Counted from the stretch's first letter, positions 44,831 through 55,567 are shown. The stretch is DNA of 64,000 nucleotides from Pseudomonas antarctica (GCF_001647715.1 NZ_CP015600.1:2542001-2606000), one strand, 5' to 3'. Notes: generated by a model from the letters alone, not told the origin. A program made the numbers and translations.

Positions 44831-46444
44831 TCACCCGCCAACACCGGCGGGCACCAAAAACGCCGCCTCCAACAACTGCCGTGTGTAAGCATGCTGGGGG
44901 TCAGCAAAAATCGCCGATGCCTCTCCCTGTTCCACCACCTGTCCATGCTTGACCACCATCAGTTGGTGACTCAGGGCCTTTACCACCGCCAAGTCATGGC
45001 TGATAAACAGATACGTCAAGTTGTACTTGGCCTGCAAACTGCGCAGCAACTCCACCACCTGGCGCTGCACCGTGCGATCCAGTGCTGACGTCGGTTCATC
45101 CAGCAAAATCAGGCGTGGCTTGAGGACCAACGCGCGGGCGATGGCGATGCGTTGCCGTTGGCCGCCGGAGAACTCGTGCGGGTAGCGATGCCGCGCGTCC
45201 GGGTCCAGGCCGACCTCCTTGAGCGCCGCAATAATCGCCGCTTCCTGCTCCACCGGCGTACCCATCTTGTGAATGCGCAAACCTTCGCCAACAATCTCGC
45301 TGACGCTCATGCGCGGGCTCAAGCTGCCGAACGGGTCCTGAAACACCACCTGCATTTCCCGACGCAACGGGCGCACCTGTTGCTGGGTAAGCCGGTCCAG
45401 TTGCTGGCCCTCAAAGCGAATCCCGCCTGTGCTTGCGATCAAGCGCAAAATCGCCAGGCCCAGGGTGGATTTACCCGAGCCGCTTTCGCCGACAATGCCC
45501 AGGGTCTGGCCCTGGGGCAGGCTGAAATTGATGCCGTCCACCGCCTTGACGTAATCGACGGTGTTACGCAAAAAGCCTTTCTTGATCGGAAACCACACCT
45601 TCAGGTCATCGACTTCCAGCAGCGGCGGCCCCACCTCATTGGTGGCCGGCCCGCCGCTGGGCTCCGCCGCCAACAGCTCCTGGGTATAAGGATGCTGCGG
45701 CGACTGGAACAGCGTCTCGCACTCCGCCTGTTCAACGATGCAGCCCTGTTGCATCACGCATACACGGTGGGCGATGCGTCGCACCAGGTTCAGGTCGTGG
45801 CTGATCAGCAGCAACGCCATGCCCAGCCGTGCCTGCAACTCTTTGAGCAGCTCGAGAATCTTCAACTGCACCGTCACGTCGAGGGCCGTGGTCGGCTCGT
45901 CGGCGATCAGCAACTCGGGCTCGTTGGCCAATGCCATGGCGATCATCACCCGCTGGCGCTGGCCGCCGGACAGTTCGTGGGGCAGGGCCTTGAGGCGTTT
46001 GTGCGGTTCGGGAATACCCACCAGCTCCAGCAATTCCAGGGTGCGTTGGGTCGCGACCTTGCCCGTGAGCCCCTTGTGCAGGCCGAGCACTTCGTTGATC
46101 TGCTTCTCGATGCAGTGCAGCGGGTTCAACGAGGTCATCGGCTCCTGGAAAATCATCGCAATGCGGTTACCGCGAATATGCCGGATGGTTTTTTCTTTGA
46201 GCGTCAGCAGGTCTTGCCCGGAATAGTTGATGGTGCCGGCCGGGTGCCGTGCCAGCGGGTAAGGCAGCAGGCGCAGGATCGAGTGGGCGGTCACCGACTT
46301 GCCCGAGCCGCTTTCGCCGACCAGGGCCAGGGTTTCGCCGCGCTTGATATCGAAGCTGACGTTGTTGACCACGCGGTGGTGATGGTCGCCGGTGACGAAC
46401 TCGACGCAGAGGTCGCGGACTTCGATCAGATTGTCCTGATTCAT
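44831..46444 (-). CDS. nppD: Nucleopeptide ABC transporter NppA1A2BCD, ATPase NppD
   Basis: A 537-residue duplicated oligopeptide-type ATPase. Domain 1: [42 protein letters not shown]. Domain 2: GESGSGKSTLG, FSGGQRQRIAIARAL, LILLDEPTSALD. The start at 46444 follows AGGAAATGAG and lies one base after the NppC stop. The operon order and the mltD-gloB-rnhA-dnaQ neighbourhood correspond to PA1807 and its surroundings, the Npp transporter that in P. aeruginosa PA14 takes up peptidyl nucleoside antibiotics such as pacidamycin, blasticidin S and albomycin. Confidence 0.9.
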   Translation of the reverse strand: MNQDNLIEVRDLCVEFVTGDHHHRVVNNVSFDIKRGETLALVGESGSGKSVTAHSILRLLPYPLARHPAGTINYSGQDLLTLKEKTIRHIRGNRIAMIFQEPMTSLNPLHCIEKQINEVLGLHKGLTGKVATQRTLELLELVGIPEPHKRLKALPHELSGGQRQRVMIAMALANEPELLIADEPTTALDVTVQLKILELLKELQARLGMALLLISHDLNLVRRIAHRVCVMQQGCIVEQAECETLFQSPQHPYTQELLAAEPSGGPATNEVGPPLLEVDDLKVWFPIKKGFLRNTVDYVKAVDGINFSLPQGQTLGIVGESGSGKSTLGLAILRLIASTGGIRFEGQQLDRLTQQQVRPLRREMQVVFQDPFGSLSPRMSVSEIVGEGLRIHKMGTPVEQEAAIIAALKEVGLDPDARHRYPHEFSGGQRQRIAIARALVLKPRLILLDEPTSALDRTVQRQVVELLRSLQAKYNLTYLFISHDLAVVKALSHQLMVVKHGQVVEQGEASAIFADPQHAYTRQLLEAAFLVPAGVGG

Positions 46445-46445
46445 C

Positions 46446-47465
46446 TCATTTCCTCGGGTCGAAGGCATCGCGCGCGGACTCGCCGATAAACACCAGCAAA
46501 CTCAGCATGATCGCCAGCACGGCAAAGGCACTCATGCCCAGCCACGGCGCTTGCAGGTTGGATTTACCCTGGGCCACCAGTTCACCCAACGACGGTGAGC
46601 CGGCCGGCAGGCCGAAGCCGAGAAAGTCCAGGGCGGTGAGGGTGCCAATGGCGCCAGTGAGGATGAACGGCATAAAGGTCATGGTCGAGACCATCGCATT
46701 GGGCAGGATATGCCGGAACATGATTGCGCCGTTCTGCATGCCCAGCGCGCGCGCTGCGCGCACGTATTCAAGGTTGCGCCCGCGCAGGAACTCGGCGCGC
46801 ACCACGTCCACCAGGCTCATCCAGGAAAACAGCAGCATGATCCCCAGCAGCCACCAAAAATTGGGCTGCACAAAGCTGGCGAGAATGATCAGCAGGTACA
46901 GCACCGGCAAACCCGACCAGATCTCCAGGAAGCGCTGCCCGGCCAGGTCGACCCAGCCGCCATAGAAACCCTGCAAGGCCCCGGCGACCACGCCGATGAT
47001 CGAGCTGAGCACCGTCAGCGTGAGGGCAAACAGCACTGACACACGAAACCCATAGATCACCCGCGCCAGCACATCACGGCCCTGGTCGTCGGTGCCCAGC
47101 AGGTTGACCGAGGAGGGCGGCGCGGGGGCCGGCACCTTCAGGTCGTAGTTGATGCTCTGGTAGCTGAACGGGATCGGCGCCCACAGCGTCCAGGCATCCT
47201 TGGCCTTGAGCAGTTCCTGGATATACGGGCTCTTGTAGTTGGCCTCCAACGGGAACTCGCCGCCGAAGGTGGTCTCCGGGTAGCGTTTGAGCGCCGGGAA
47301 GTACCAGTCACCGTCGAAGTGCACGGCCAACGGCTTGTCGTTGGCGATCAACTCTGCGCCCAGGCTCAGCACGAACAGGACCAGGAACAGCCACAGCGAC
47401 CACCAGCCACGTTTATTGGCTTTGAAACGCTCGAATCGGCGGCGATTGAGGGGGGATAGATTCAT
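46446..47465 (-). CDS. nppC: Nucleopeptide ABC transporter, permease NppC
   Basis: A 339-residue OppC/YejE-type permease, closely like 39282-40304. MNLSPLNRRRFERFKANKRG opens a basic arm, then helix 1 and the long periplasmic part. Transport core: GTDDQGRDVLARVIYGFRVS, and the ATPase-contact loop YVRAARALGMQNGAIMFRHI. The start at 47465 lies one base after the NppB stop. Forms the channel with NppB. Confidence 0.92.
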   Translation of the reverse strand: MNLSPLNRRRFERFKANKRGWWSLWLFLVLFVLSLGAELIANDKPLAVHFDGDWYFPALKRYPETTFGGEFPLEANYKSPYIQELLKAKDAWTLWAPIPFSYQSINYDLKVPAPAPPSSVNLLGTDDQGRDVLARVIYGFRVSVLFALTLTVLSSIIGVVAGALQGFYGGWVDLAGQRFLEIWSGLPVLYLLIILASFVQPNFWWLLGIMLLFSWMSLVDVVRAEFLRGRNLEYVRAARALGMQNGAIMFRHILPNAMVSTMTFMPFILTGAIGTLTALDFLGFGLPAGSPSLGELVAQGKSNLQAPWLGMSAFAVLAIMLSLLVFIGESARDAFDPRK

Positions 47466-47466
47466 C

Positions 47467-48540
47467 TCAATGCTCCCGGCTGGCAAAGTCGATACGCGGA
47501 TCGACCAAGGTGTAGGTGAGGTCACCGATCAGTTTCACCACCAGCCCCAGCAGGGTGAAGATAAACAGCGTGCCGAACACCACCGGGTAGTCACGGTTGA
47601 TCGCGGCTTCAAAACTCATCAGGCCCAGGCCGTCGAGAGAGAAGATCACTTCCACCAGCAACGAGCCGGTGAAGAAAATCCCGATAAACGCCGAAGGGAA
47701 ACCGGCGATGACCAGCAGCATGGCGTTGCGAAACACATGGCCATACAGCACACGGTGGTTGGTCAGGCCCTTGGCTTTGGCGGTGACCACATACTGTTTG
47801 TTGATTTCGTCGAGGAAGCTGTTTTTGGTCAGCAGCGTCATCGTCGCGAAGTTGCCGATCACCAGTGCGGTGACGGGCAAGGCCAGGTGCCAGAAGTAAT
47901 CGAGAATCTTGCCGCCCCAGCTCAGCTCGTCAAAATTATTCGAGGTGAGCCCGCGCAAGGGGAACCAGTCGAGGTAACTCCCGCCGGCAAACACCACGAT
48001 CAGCAGGATCGCAAACAGGAATGCCGGGATCGCGTAGCCGACGATGATCGCCGAGCTGGTCCACACGTCGAAGTGGCTGCCGTGTCGTGTGGCTTTGGCG
48101 ATCCCCAGGGGGATCGACACCAGGTACATGATCAGCGTGCTCCATAACCCGAGGGAGATGGACACCGGCATCTTTTCCTTGATCAGGTCGATGACCTTGG
48201 CATCGCGAAAGAAGCTGTCGCCGAAATCCAGCCTTGCGTAATTCTTGACCATGATCCACAGGCGTTCCGGCGCCGACTTGTCGAAGCCGTACATCTTCTC
48301 GATTTCCTTGATCAGCGCCGGGTCCAGGCCCTGGGCGCCGCGGTAGCTGGAGCCGGCCACCGAGACCTCGGCACCGCCCCCGGCAATGCGGCTGGTGGCG
48401 CCGTCAAAGCCTTCGAGCTTGGCGATCATCTGCTCCACCGGGCCACCGGGAGCGGCCTGGATGATGATGAAGTTGATCAGCAAAATCCCGAACAGCGTGG
48501 GGATGATCAGCAACAGGCGGCGAACAATATAGGCCAGCAT
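47467..48540 (-). CDS. nppB: Nucleopeptide ABC transporter, permease NppB
   Basis: A 357-residue OppB/YejB-type permease beginning [20 protein letters not shown]. After [15 protein letters not shown] comes an insertion of about 20 residues with Gly/Ala/Ser, as in the paralogue at 40304-41362. Contact loop: [20 protein letters not shown]. The start codon immediately adjoins the NppA2 stop. Translation is coupled along the operon. Confidence 0.92.
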   Translation of the reverse strand: MLAYIVRRLLLIIPTLFGILLINFIIIQAAPGGPVEQMIAKLEGFDGATSRIAGGGAEVSVAGSSYRGAQGLDPALIKEIEKMYGFDKSAPERLWIMVKNYARLDFGDSFFRDAKVIDLIKEKMPVSISLGLWSTLIMYLVSIPLGIAKATRHGSHFDVWTSSAIIVGYAIPAFLFAILLIVVFAGGSYLDWFPLRGLTSNNFDELSWGGKILDYFWHLALPVTALVIGNFATMTLLTKNSFLDEINKQYVVTAKAKGLTNHRVLYGHVFRNAMLLVIAGFPSAFIGIFFTGSLLVEVIFSLDGLGLMSFEAAINRDYPVVFGTLFIFTLLGLVVKLIGDLTYTLVDPRIDFASREH

Positions 48541-50379
48541 TTAATCGCCTCCGCTCGCCGGATCGGCGCTGTGTGGGGTGTCCAGGGTGACGGCCGGTTT
48601 GACCTCGGGTTTGGCCCACCAGGTGGCCGTGCCCACGTCGTAGCGTGGCGGGGTCTTGGGGTGGCCGAGGTGGTCCCAGTACGCGACGCGGTAGGTCTTG
48701 ATGTGCCAGTTGGGAATCACGTAGTAGCCGAACTGCAACGCGCGGTCCAGCGCTTTGGCGTGGTCCACCAGGCTTTGGCGTGAGCTGGCGTCGATCAACG
48801 CTTCCACCAGTTGGTCGATGACCGGGTCCTTGAGGCCCATGTAGTTGCGACTGCCGGGCTTGTCGGCGCTGGACGACGACCAGAATTCGCGCTGTTCGTT
48901 ACCCGGTGATGTCGATTGCGGGAAGCTGCCTACCAGCATGTCGAAGTCCCGCGAACGCAGGCGGTTGATGTACTGCGAAACGTCGACGCGGCGAATCACC
49001 AGGTTGATGCCAAGGTCGGCCAGGTTGCGCTTGAACGGCAGCAGTACCCGTTCGAAGTCGGTCTGGGCCAGCAGGAACTCGATGTTCACGGGTTTGCCGG
49101 TGGTGTCGACCATCTTGTCGTCGACGATCTTCCAGCCGGCCTCTTGCAACAACTGGTAGGCCTCGCGCTGCTGGTTGCGGATCATGCCGCTGCCGTCGGT
49201 TTTGGCAGGCTCAAAGGCCTGGGTAAAGACTTCGGCGGGGAGCTTGTCGCGGAACGGTGCCAGGATTGCCGTTTCATCCGGGCCGGGCAAGCCGGTAGCG
49301 GCCATTTCCGAGTTCTCGAAGTAGCTGCGGGTGCGGGTGTAGGCGCCATTGAACAGCTGTTTGTTGCTCCACTCGAAATCCAGCAACAGGCTGATGGCTT
49401 TGCGTACCCGCACATCCTGGAACATCGGTTTGCGCGTGTTGAACACAAAACCCTGCATGCCGGTGGGGTTGCCGTTGGGGATTTCTTCCTTGATCAGTCG
49501 CCCCTGAGCCACGGCCGGAATGTTGTAGGCGTTGGCCCAGTTCTTCGCGCTGAATTCCAGCCAGTAGTCGAACTGCCCGGCCTTCAAGGCTTCCAGGGCT
49601 ACGGTGCCGTCACGGTAATAGTCAGTAATACGGGTGTCGAAGTTGTAGAAACCCTGGGTCATCGGCAAGTCCTTGGCCCAGTAGTCCTTGACCCGCTCGT
49701 AGCGCACCATGCGCCCGGGCTTGACCTCGGCGACTTTGTACGGCCCGCTGCCGAGCGGTATTTCCAGGTTGCCCTTGGCAAAGTCGCGGGTCGCCCACCA
49801 ATGTTTGGGTAATACCGGCAGCTGCCCAAGGATCAGCGGCAATTCGCGGTTATTGGTGCGCTTGAACTTGAACAGCACGCGCAGCGGGTCTTCGGCCACC
49901 ACTTCGTCGACGTCGGCGTAATAGGTGCGGTAGAGCGGCGAGCCGTCTTTGATCAGCGCCTGGAAAGTGAACACCACGTCTTCGGCGCGGATCGGGTGAC
50001 CATCGTTAAAGCGCGCTTCGGGGCGCAGGTAGAAGCGTACCCAACTGTTGTCCGGTGCCTTTTCGATCTTGCCGGCCACCAGCCCGTATTCAGTGATGGG
50101 CTCGTCCAGGCTTTGCATGGCCAGGGTGTCGTAGATCAGCGGCAGGTTGTCCGCCGGCACGCCCTTGCTGATGTAGGGGTTAAGGCTGTCGAAGCCGCCC
50201 ATGGCCGACTCGCGGAAGGTACCGCCCTTGGGGGCGTCGGGGTTTACGTAGTCGAAATGTTTAAAGTCGGCGGGGTACTTGGGGGGTTCGTTGTAAAGGG
50301 TCAACGCATGTTGCGGCGCGGCGTTGGCCGCGGAGCACAGCAGCAGACTGGTGAGCAATGCGTTGCGCAAAGACATCAT
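48541..50379 (-). CDS. nppA2: Nucleopeptide ABC transporter, binding protein NppA2
   Basis: A 612-residue SBP_bac_5 protein. Signal peptide MMSLRNALLTSLLLCSAANA. FKHFDYVNPDAPKGGTFRES and LRPEARFNDGHPIRAEDVVF are the YejA-branch and family signatures. The start (two Met codons at 50374-50379) overlaps the NppA1 stop by four bases. The C-terminus extends in an acidic tail (LDTPHSADPASGGD). It is the second of two binding proteins of this transporter. Confidence 0.9.
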   Translation of the reverse strand: MMSLRNALLTSLLLCSAANAAPQHALTLYNEPPKYPADFKHFDYVNPDAPKGGTFRESAMGGFDSLNPYISKGVPADNLPLIYDTLAMQSLDEPITEYGLVAGKIEKAPDNSWVRFYLRPEARFNDGHPIRAEDVVFTFQALIKDGSPLYRTYYADVDEVVAEDPLRVLFKFKRTNNRELPLILGQLPVLPKHWWATRDFAKGNLEIPLGSGPYKVAEVKPGRMVRYERVKDYWAKDLPMTQGFYNFDTRITDYYRDGTVALEALKAGQFDYWLEFSAKNWANAYNIPAVAQGRLIKEEIPNGNPTGMQGFVFNTRKPMFQDVRVRKAISLLLDFEWSNKQLFNGAYTRTRSYFENSEMAATGLPGPDETAILAPFRDKLPAEVFTQAFEPAKTDGSGMIRNQQREAYQLLQEAGWKIVDDKMVDTTGKPVNIEFLLAQTDFERVLLPFKRNLADLGINLVIRRVDVSQYINRLRSRDFDMLVGSFPQSTSPGNEQREFWSSSSADKPGSRNYMGLKDPVIDQLVEALIDASSRQSLVDHAKALDRALQFGYYVIPNWHIKTYRVAYWDHLGHPKTPPRYDVGTATWWAKPEVKPAVTLDTPHSADPASGGD

Positions 50380-52205
50380 TGGGCTTTCTCCGAAGCTTTC
50401 AGCCACCATGCGCTCAGGCCCAGGCTGTAGGGCGGCGTGGTGACAAAGGCGAACCGGTTGCGGTACGCCAGGCGATGATAGTTGAGGTACCAGTTGGGGA
50501 TACTGTAGTGCTGCCACAGCAGCACCCGGTCCAAGGCGCGGCCGGCGGCCAATTGTTCTTCGCGGGTCTGCGCCGCCAGCAGTTGGTCCAGCAGGTGGTC
50601 CACCACCGGGTTGGCGATGCCTGCGTAGTTCTTGCTGCCCTTGATCGCCGCCTGGCTGGAGTGGAAGTACTGCCACTGTTCAAGGCCGGGGCTCAAGGTC
50701 TGGTTGAGGGTGACCAGGACCATGTCGAAGTCGAACTGATCGAGGCGCTGCTTGTATTGCGCCCGGTCCACGGTACGCAAGCGTGCGTCGATGCCGATGC
50801 TGATCAGGTTCTCGACATACGGCTGCAGGATGCGTTCCAGGTTCGGGTTCACCAGCAGGATTTCCAAGCGCAGCGGCTGCCCTTTGCTGTCCAGCAGGCG
50901 CTGGCCCGACAGTTTCCAGCCGGCCTCGCCGAGCAGGGCCAGGGCGCGGCGCAGGGTGTCGCGCGGGATGCCACGACCGTCGGTCTGCGGCAGACTGAAG
51001 GCTTGTGTAAACAGGTTGGCCGGCAACTGGTCACGGTACGGCGAAAGCATCAGCCACTCGTGACCCACCGGCACGCCGGTCGCGGAAAATTCGCTGTTGG
51101 GGTAGTAGCTCACGGAGCGTTTGTAGGCGCTGCTGAACAGGGTACGGTTGGTCCACTCAAAGTCGAACATCAGCCCCAGCGCCTCGCGCACCTTGGCCTG
51201 GGCGAAGGTCGGGCGTCGGGTGTTCATGAACAGACCCTGGCTCTGGGTCGGGATCTGGTGGGCAATTTGCGCCTTGATCACATCGCCTCGGTTGACCGCC
51301 GGGAAGTTATAGCCTGTGGCCCAGTTCTTGGCCTGGTGTTCGATGTAGATGTCGAACTCGCCGGCCTTGAAGGCTTCAAAGGCCACGTCGCTGTCGCGGT
51401 AGAACTCGACTTCGACCTTGTCGTAATTGTAGAAGCCCTGGTTGACCGGCAGGTCTTTGCCCCAGTAATCCTTGACCCGCTCGAACACCAGTTGCCGGCC
51501 TGGGGTGACTTTGGTGATGCGATACGGCCCGCTGCCCAGCGGTGGTTCGAACGTGGTGGCCTTGAAATCGCGGTTCTTCCAGTAATGCTGGGGCAATACT
51601 GGCAACTCGCCCAGGCGCAGGATCAGCAATGGGTTGCCGGCGCGCTTGAACACGAAACGGATGCGATGACGGTTGAGGATGTCGACCCGCGCCACCTCTT
51701 GAAGGTTGGTGCGGTACTGCGGGTGGCCTTCGGTCAATAGCGTGCGATAGGAAAATGCCACGTCATAGGCGGTGATGGGTTTGCCATCGTGGAAGCGCGC
51801 TTCCGGGCGCAGGTTGAACACCACCCAACTGCGGTCTTCGCTGTATTCCACCGACTGGGCAATCAGCCCGTAGCTGGAGGTCGGTTCGTCGCCGGACGGC
51901 GCGTACTGGCCGGTGCCGACCATCAGCGGCTCGTTCAGCTCATTGACGCCGTATTGCAGGAAGTTGGGGGTGGAAACCGGGCTTGAGCCCTTGAAGGTGT
52001 AAGGGTTGAGGGTGTCGAACGTGCCAAATGCCATGACCCGCAATGTCCCGCCTTTTGGCGCTGCAGGGTTTACCCAATCGAAGTGGGTGAATTTGGCCGG
52101 GTACTTGAGCACGCCGAACTGCGTATAACCGTGGCTCTCGGTAATCGTCGCGTTCGCAGCAAAGCTCAAGGCCAGACTTATTAGTAGAAGGAGGGGACGC
52201 TTCAA
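50376..52205 (-). CDS. nppA1: Nucleopeptide ABC transporter, binding protein NppA1
   Basis: A 609-residue SBP_bac_5 protein with signal peptide MKRPLLLLISLALSFAANA. FTHFDWVNPAAPKGGTLRVM and LRPEARFHDGKPITAYDVAF are the usual signatures. It is the first gene of the five-gene npp operon. Sequence likeness with NppA2 is clear along the length, so the pair arose by duplication; two binding proteins probably broaden the ligand range delivered to one channel. Confidence 0.9.
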   Translation of the reverse strand: MKRPLLLLISLALSFAANATITESHGYTQFGVLKYPAKFTHFDWVNPAAPKGGTLRVMAFGTFDTLNPYTFKGSSPVSTPNFLQYGVNELNEPLMVGTGQYAPSGDEPTSSYGLIAQSVEYSEDRSWVVFNLRPEARFHDGKPITAYDVAFSYRTLLTEGHPQYRTNLQEVARVDILNRHRIRFVFKRAGNPLLILRLGELPVLPQHYWKNRDFKATTFEPPLGSGPYRITKVTPGRQLVFERVKDYWGKDLPVNQGFYNYDKVEVEFYRDSDVAFEAFKAGEFDIYIEHQAKNWATGYNFPAVNRGDVIKAQIAHQIPTQSQGLFMNTRRPTFAQAKVREALGLMFDFEWTNRTLFSSAYKRSVSYYPNSEFSATGVPVGHEWLMLSPYRDQLPANLFTQAFSLPQTDGRGIPRDTLRRALALLGEAGWKLSGQRLLDSKGQPLRLEILLVNPNLERILQPYVENLISIGIDARLRTVDRAQYKQRLDQFDFDMVLVTLNQTLSPGLEQWQYFHSSQAAIKGSKNYAGIANPVVDHLLDQLLAAQTREEQLAAGRALDRVLLWQHYSIPNWYLNYHRLAYRNRFAFVTTPPYSLGLSAWWLKASEKAQ

Positions 52206-52330
52206 GTCAGAGATCCGATCCAGGCGGCTTGGGCTTTATGATCGGTACAGTAACAGCTTGTTCCGGTTGGAAAAAGGTTGTTTCAGAGGCTGACCGAGGG
52301 CTGGCAAGGTCTTGAGCCTGGGGTCAATCA

Positions 52331-52420
52331 AATGTGGGAGCTGGCTTGCCTGCGATAGCATCGGCTCGGTGTCACTGATACACCGAGGTGTTTGCATCGC
52401 AGGCAAGCCAGCTCCCACAC
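52331..52420. repeat. REPIN between npp operon and mltD
   Basis: TGTGGGAGCTGGCTTGCCTG and its inverse, with inner arms CTCGGTG/CACCGAG. It lies downstream of mltD (- strand) and upstream of nppA1. Confidence 0.9.
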
Positions 52421-52446
52421 AAACCTGCCCATGCATTGAGTTTGCC

Positions 52447-53859
52447 TTAGCGCGGCCCGGAAACCACCAGCATCTGCCCCGGCTTCAGCGCCTGGCCAGT
52501 ACGCGGGTTCCAGCGCTTGAGATGTTGCATCTCAACGTTGAAGCGCTTGGCGACGATGTACAGCGAGTCGCCTTTCTTGACCTTGTATTGCACTGGCTTC
52601 TTGCTGTCAGCCTTGGCCACCAGCTTGCGCGTGTCCTGCATCACCAGGGTCTGGCCGACCTTGAGGGCTTGCCCATTGAGCTTGTTCCAGCGCTGCAGGT
52701 CATGCACATCGACCTTGTTCGCCTTGGCGATCAGCGTGAGGTTGTCGCCCGTGCGCACTTTGTAGTTGCGAGTGCGCCCGGCAACCCGCGTGGTCTCAAC
52801 TTCGTCGAACACCTGCTTTTTCGGGCGCATCGCCAGCAATTCTTCCGGCTTCATCGTCGAAAGGGTGCTGGTAAGCAGTTGCGCCTTGGAGCTCGGTACG
52901 AGCAAATGCTGGGGGCCGTCGAGGGTGGTGCGTTGTTTCAAGGCCGGGTTGAGCTGGAACAGTTCGTCTTCGTCGATCTCAGCCAGCGCGGCGACCCGGG
53001 ACAGGTCCATGCTTTGCTTGACTTCAACCACTTCGAAGTAGGGCGTGTTGGCAATCGGATTCAGGTTGACGCCGTAGGCCTCGGGGGCCAGTACCACCTG
53101 GGACAGCGCCAGGAACTTGGGCACGTAGTCCTTGGTTTCCTGGGGCAGGGGCAGGTTCCAGTAGTCGGTAGGCAGGCCGAGTTTTTCGTTGCGCTCGATG
53201 GCCCGGCTGACCGTGCCTTCACCGGCGTTGTACGCCGCCAGGGCCAGCAACCAGTCGCCGTTGAACATGTCATGCAGACGTGTCAGATAGTCCAGGGCGG
53301 CGGTGGTGGAGGCAGTGATATCGCGGCGGCCGTCGTAGGCACGGGTCTGGCGCAGGTTGAAGTAGCGCCCGGTGGAGGGAATGAACTGCCACAGACCGAC
53401 CGCATCGCTGCGCGAATAGGCCATTGGGTTGTAGGCACTTTCAATCACTGGCAGCAGGGCCAGCTCCAGGGGCATGTTGCGTTCTTCAAGCCGTTCGACG
53501 ATGTAATGAATGTAGAGGCTGCCGCGTTCTCCGGCGTTCTCCAGGAAGGAAGGGTTACTGGCGAACCACAAACGCTGTTGCTCGATGCGCGGGTTGACGC
53601 CCAGGCCGTCCTGCAATTGAAAGCCCCGTCGCATGCGTTCCCAGACATCCTGGGGTACTTCGGGGCTGGGCTTCTCTGAGAGCCAAATAGGTTTTTGCTT
53701 GATCTTGGCGGCAAGATTGGGTTTGGGTTGCACGGTGGATTGTGCAGCGAAATTTGTCGATTGGCAGCCCGCCAGAGTCGCGGACACAGCCACCGCCACG
53801 GCTTGAGCCAGGCGGGTCAATGCGTCTGAAGAGATGGATTTACGAATAGATGACGACAT
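52447..53859 (-). CDS. mltD: Membrane-bound lytic murein transglycosylase D
   Basis: A 470-residue lipoprotein. The lipobox LAGC (29-32) places Cys32 as lipid anchor. The transglycosylase domain (about 115-240) has the catalytic Glu140 in LLPVIESAYNP, then SDAVGLWQFIPSTG and ALAAYNAGEGTVSRAI. At the C-terminus two LysM peptidoglycan-binding repeats are clear (YKVRTGDNLTLIAKANKVD... and YKVKKGDSLYIVAKRFNVE...), and residues near 270-330 may be a degenerate third. It cuts glycan strands from the outer-membrane side. Starting Met at 53859 is chosen for the signal sequence. Confidence 0.93.
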   Translation of the reverse strand: MSSSIRKSISSDALTRLAQAVAVAVSATLAGCQSTNFAAQSTVQPKPNLAAKIKQKPIWLSEKPSPEVPQDVWERMRRGFQLQDGLGVNPRIEQQRLWFASNPSFLENAGERGSLYIHYIVERLEERNMPLELALLPVIESAYNPMAYSRSDAVGLWQFIPSTGRYFNLRQTRAYDGRRDITASTTAALDYLTRLHDMFNGDWLLALAAYNAGEGTVSRAIERNEKLGLPTDYWNLPLPQETKDYVPKFLALSQVVLAPEAYGVNLNPIANTPYFEVVEVKQSMDLSRVAALAEIDEDELFQLNPALKQRTTLDGPQHLLVPSSKAQLLTSTLSTMKPEELLAMRPKKQVFDEVETTRVAGRTRNYKVRTGDNLTLIAKANKVDVHDLQRWNKLNGQALKVGQTLVMQDTRKLVAKADSKKPVQYKVKKGDSLYIVAKRFNVEMQHLKRWNPRTGQALKPGQMLVVSGPR

Positions 53860-53957
53860 TGGCTGGAAGTAAGTTCCGGGCAAAAATGTCGGGCGATTCT
53901 AGAAAGCGCTTTGGTTCCGGTCAACCATTCAGAAATTCCGTATCAGATTGCATCCTG

Positions 53958-54725
53958 TTAGAACTTATCTTTCCATGCCCTCAAGCTAGCAAACACCTCG
54001 GCCCCAGAGCGGTTGTCACGACCGTTCCGTTCGTCCGCTTTTTGTTTAACGGATGTTTCGGCGGTACGTAGAAAAGGGTTAGTACGTTTTTCCAGGGCCA
54101 GATTGGACGGCAGCGTCATCTCGCCACGGGTCCGCAACTGCTTGACGGTTTCCACGCGTTCGGCGATATCGGGATTGTTCGGTTCCACGGCCTGGGCAAA
54201 TTTGAGGTTGCTTTGTGTGTACTCGTGGGTGCAGTACACCAGGGTGTCGTCGGGGAGAGCGGCCAGGCGTTGCAGTGAGGTGTGCATTTGTTCCGGCGTG
54301 CCTTCGAACAGGCGGCCGCAACCGGCGGCAAACAGGGTGTCGCCACAAAACAGCACGCCCTGATGGTAAAAGGCGATATGGCCCAGGGTGTGCCCCGGCA
54401 CGCTATAAATATCGAAATCCCAGCCCAGCGCCGTGACGCGGTCGTTATCCGTCAAGGCCACGTCCCGCGCCGGGATATTTTCGCTCGCGGGGCCGTAGAC
54501 CTTGGCGCCGGTCACATTTTTCAGTTGCTCGACGCCGCCGACATGATCGTGATGATGGTGGGTGATCAGGATGTCGCTGAGGGTCCACTGCGGGTTCTGC
54601 TTGAGCCAGGCCAGCACCGGCGCGGCATCGCCGGGGTCGACCACGGCGCAGCGTAGGGTGTGCGGGTCTTGTAACAACCAGATGTAGTTGTCGGTGAACG
54701 CGGGGAGTGCACTGATCTGTATCAT
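53958..54725 (-). CDS. gloB: Hydroxyacylglutathione hydrolase (glyoxalase II)
   Basis: A 255-residue metallo-beta-lactamase-fold hydrolase. [18 protein letters not shown] is the typical GloB start; [10 protein letters not shown] (55-64) is the binuclear metal motif; [29 protein letters not shown] and [14 protein letters not shown] supply the remaining metal and substrate residues. It releases D-lactate and glutathione from S-lactoylglutathione, detoxifying methylglyoxal. It diverges from the methyltransferase gene with 65 bp between the starts. Confidence 0.95.
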   Translation of the reverse strand: MIQISALPAFTDNYIWLLQDPHTLRCAVVDPGDAAPVLAWLKQNPQWTLSDILITHHHHDHVGGVEQLKNVTGAKVYGPASENIPARDVALTDNDRVTALGWDFDIYSVPGHTLGHIAFYHQGVLFCGDTLFAAGCGRLFEGTPEQMHTSLQRLAALPDDTLVYCTHEYTQSNLKFAQAVEPNNPDIAERVETVKQLRTRGEMTLPSNLALEKRTNPFLRTAETSVKQKADERNGRDNRSGAEVFASLRAWKDKF

Positions 54726-54790
54726 TCTTCGATTCGCCAAGCTGAACACATTGGTGCATCTTAGAACGTCTAGGCGAGTTGGAGAATGCA

Positions 54791-55549
54791 ATGACTGATA
54801 AAGCGTTCGCCCAGGCCGATCCTGAATGGCTGGCCCTGATCAGCGCGGCCCGTGAATGGCTGTCCGGGCCGATCGGGCAATTTCTGCTGGATGAAGAACG
54901 GCGCATGCTCGAAGACGAGTTGGGTCGGTTCTTTGGTGGTTACCTGGTGCATTACGGCCCGTCGGCCCAGACGCCGCCTGCCGCGCCGCAGGTGCAACGC
55001 AATGTGCGCCTGGGCGCGCCGTTGCCGGGGGTGGAGATTGTCTGCGAGGAACAGGCCTGGCCGTTGAGCGAGCATGCCGCCGATGTGGTGGTGTTGCAGC
55101 ATGGCCTGGATTTTTGCCTGTCGCCCCACGGTTTGCTGCGCGAAGCCGCGAGCAGTGTGCGCCCGGGTGGCCATTTGCTGATTATCGGCATCAACCCCTG
55201 GAGCAGCTGGGGCCTGCGCCATGTGTTCGCCCATGACGGCCTGCGCCAGGCGCGCTGCATCGCGCCGTCACGGGTAGGCGACTGGCTGAACCTGCTGGGC
55301 TTTGCGCTGGAGAAACGCCGCTTCGGGTGCTATCGTCCGCCGCTTGCGTCCGCCAAGTGGCAAGGCCGTCTGGCCGGCTGGGAACGCCGGGCGGGTGCGT
55401 GGCAGCTGTCGGGCGGCGGCTTCTATTTATTGGTGGCGCGCAAGATTGTGGTCGGGCTGCGGCCGGTGCGTCAGGTGCTACGCCAGCCCATGGGCAAGCT
55501 GGTGCCGATGCCGATGGCCAAGGTCAATCGCAAGCAGAGCGAACCGTAA
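54791..55549 (+). CDS. SAM-dependent methyltransferase-like protein (PA1814-like)
   Basis: A 252-residue protein with a class I methyltransferase fold. The SAM-binding region is unusual: the loop after strand 1 is not clear, but [20 protein letters not shown] and [20 protein letters not shown] match the Methyltransf_11 motifs. GGAGA lies before the ATG at 54791; the TTG frame upstream is rejected. It is the fixed neighbour of gloB and rnhA in pseudomonads. Substrate unknown. Confidence 0.8.
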   Translation: MTDKAFAQADPEWLALISAAREWLSGPIGQFLLDEERRMLEDELGRFFGGYLVHYGPSAQTPPAAPQVQRNVRLGAPLPGVEIVCEEQAWPLSEHAADVVVLQHGLDFCLSPHGLLREAASSVRPGGHLLIIGINPWSSWGLRHVFAHDGLRQARCIAPSRVGDWLNLLGFALEKRRFGCYRPPLASAKWQGRLAGWERRAGAWQLSGGGFYLLVARKIVVGLRPVRQVLRQPMGKLVPMPMAKVNRKQSEP

Positions 55550-55567
55550 ACTCCCTTTTTGATTACC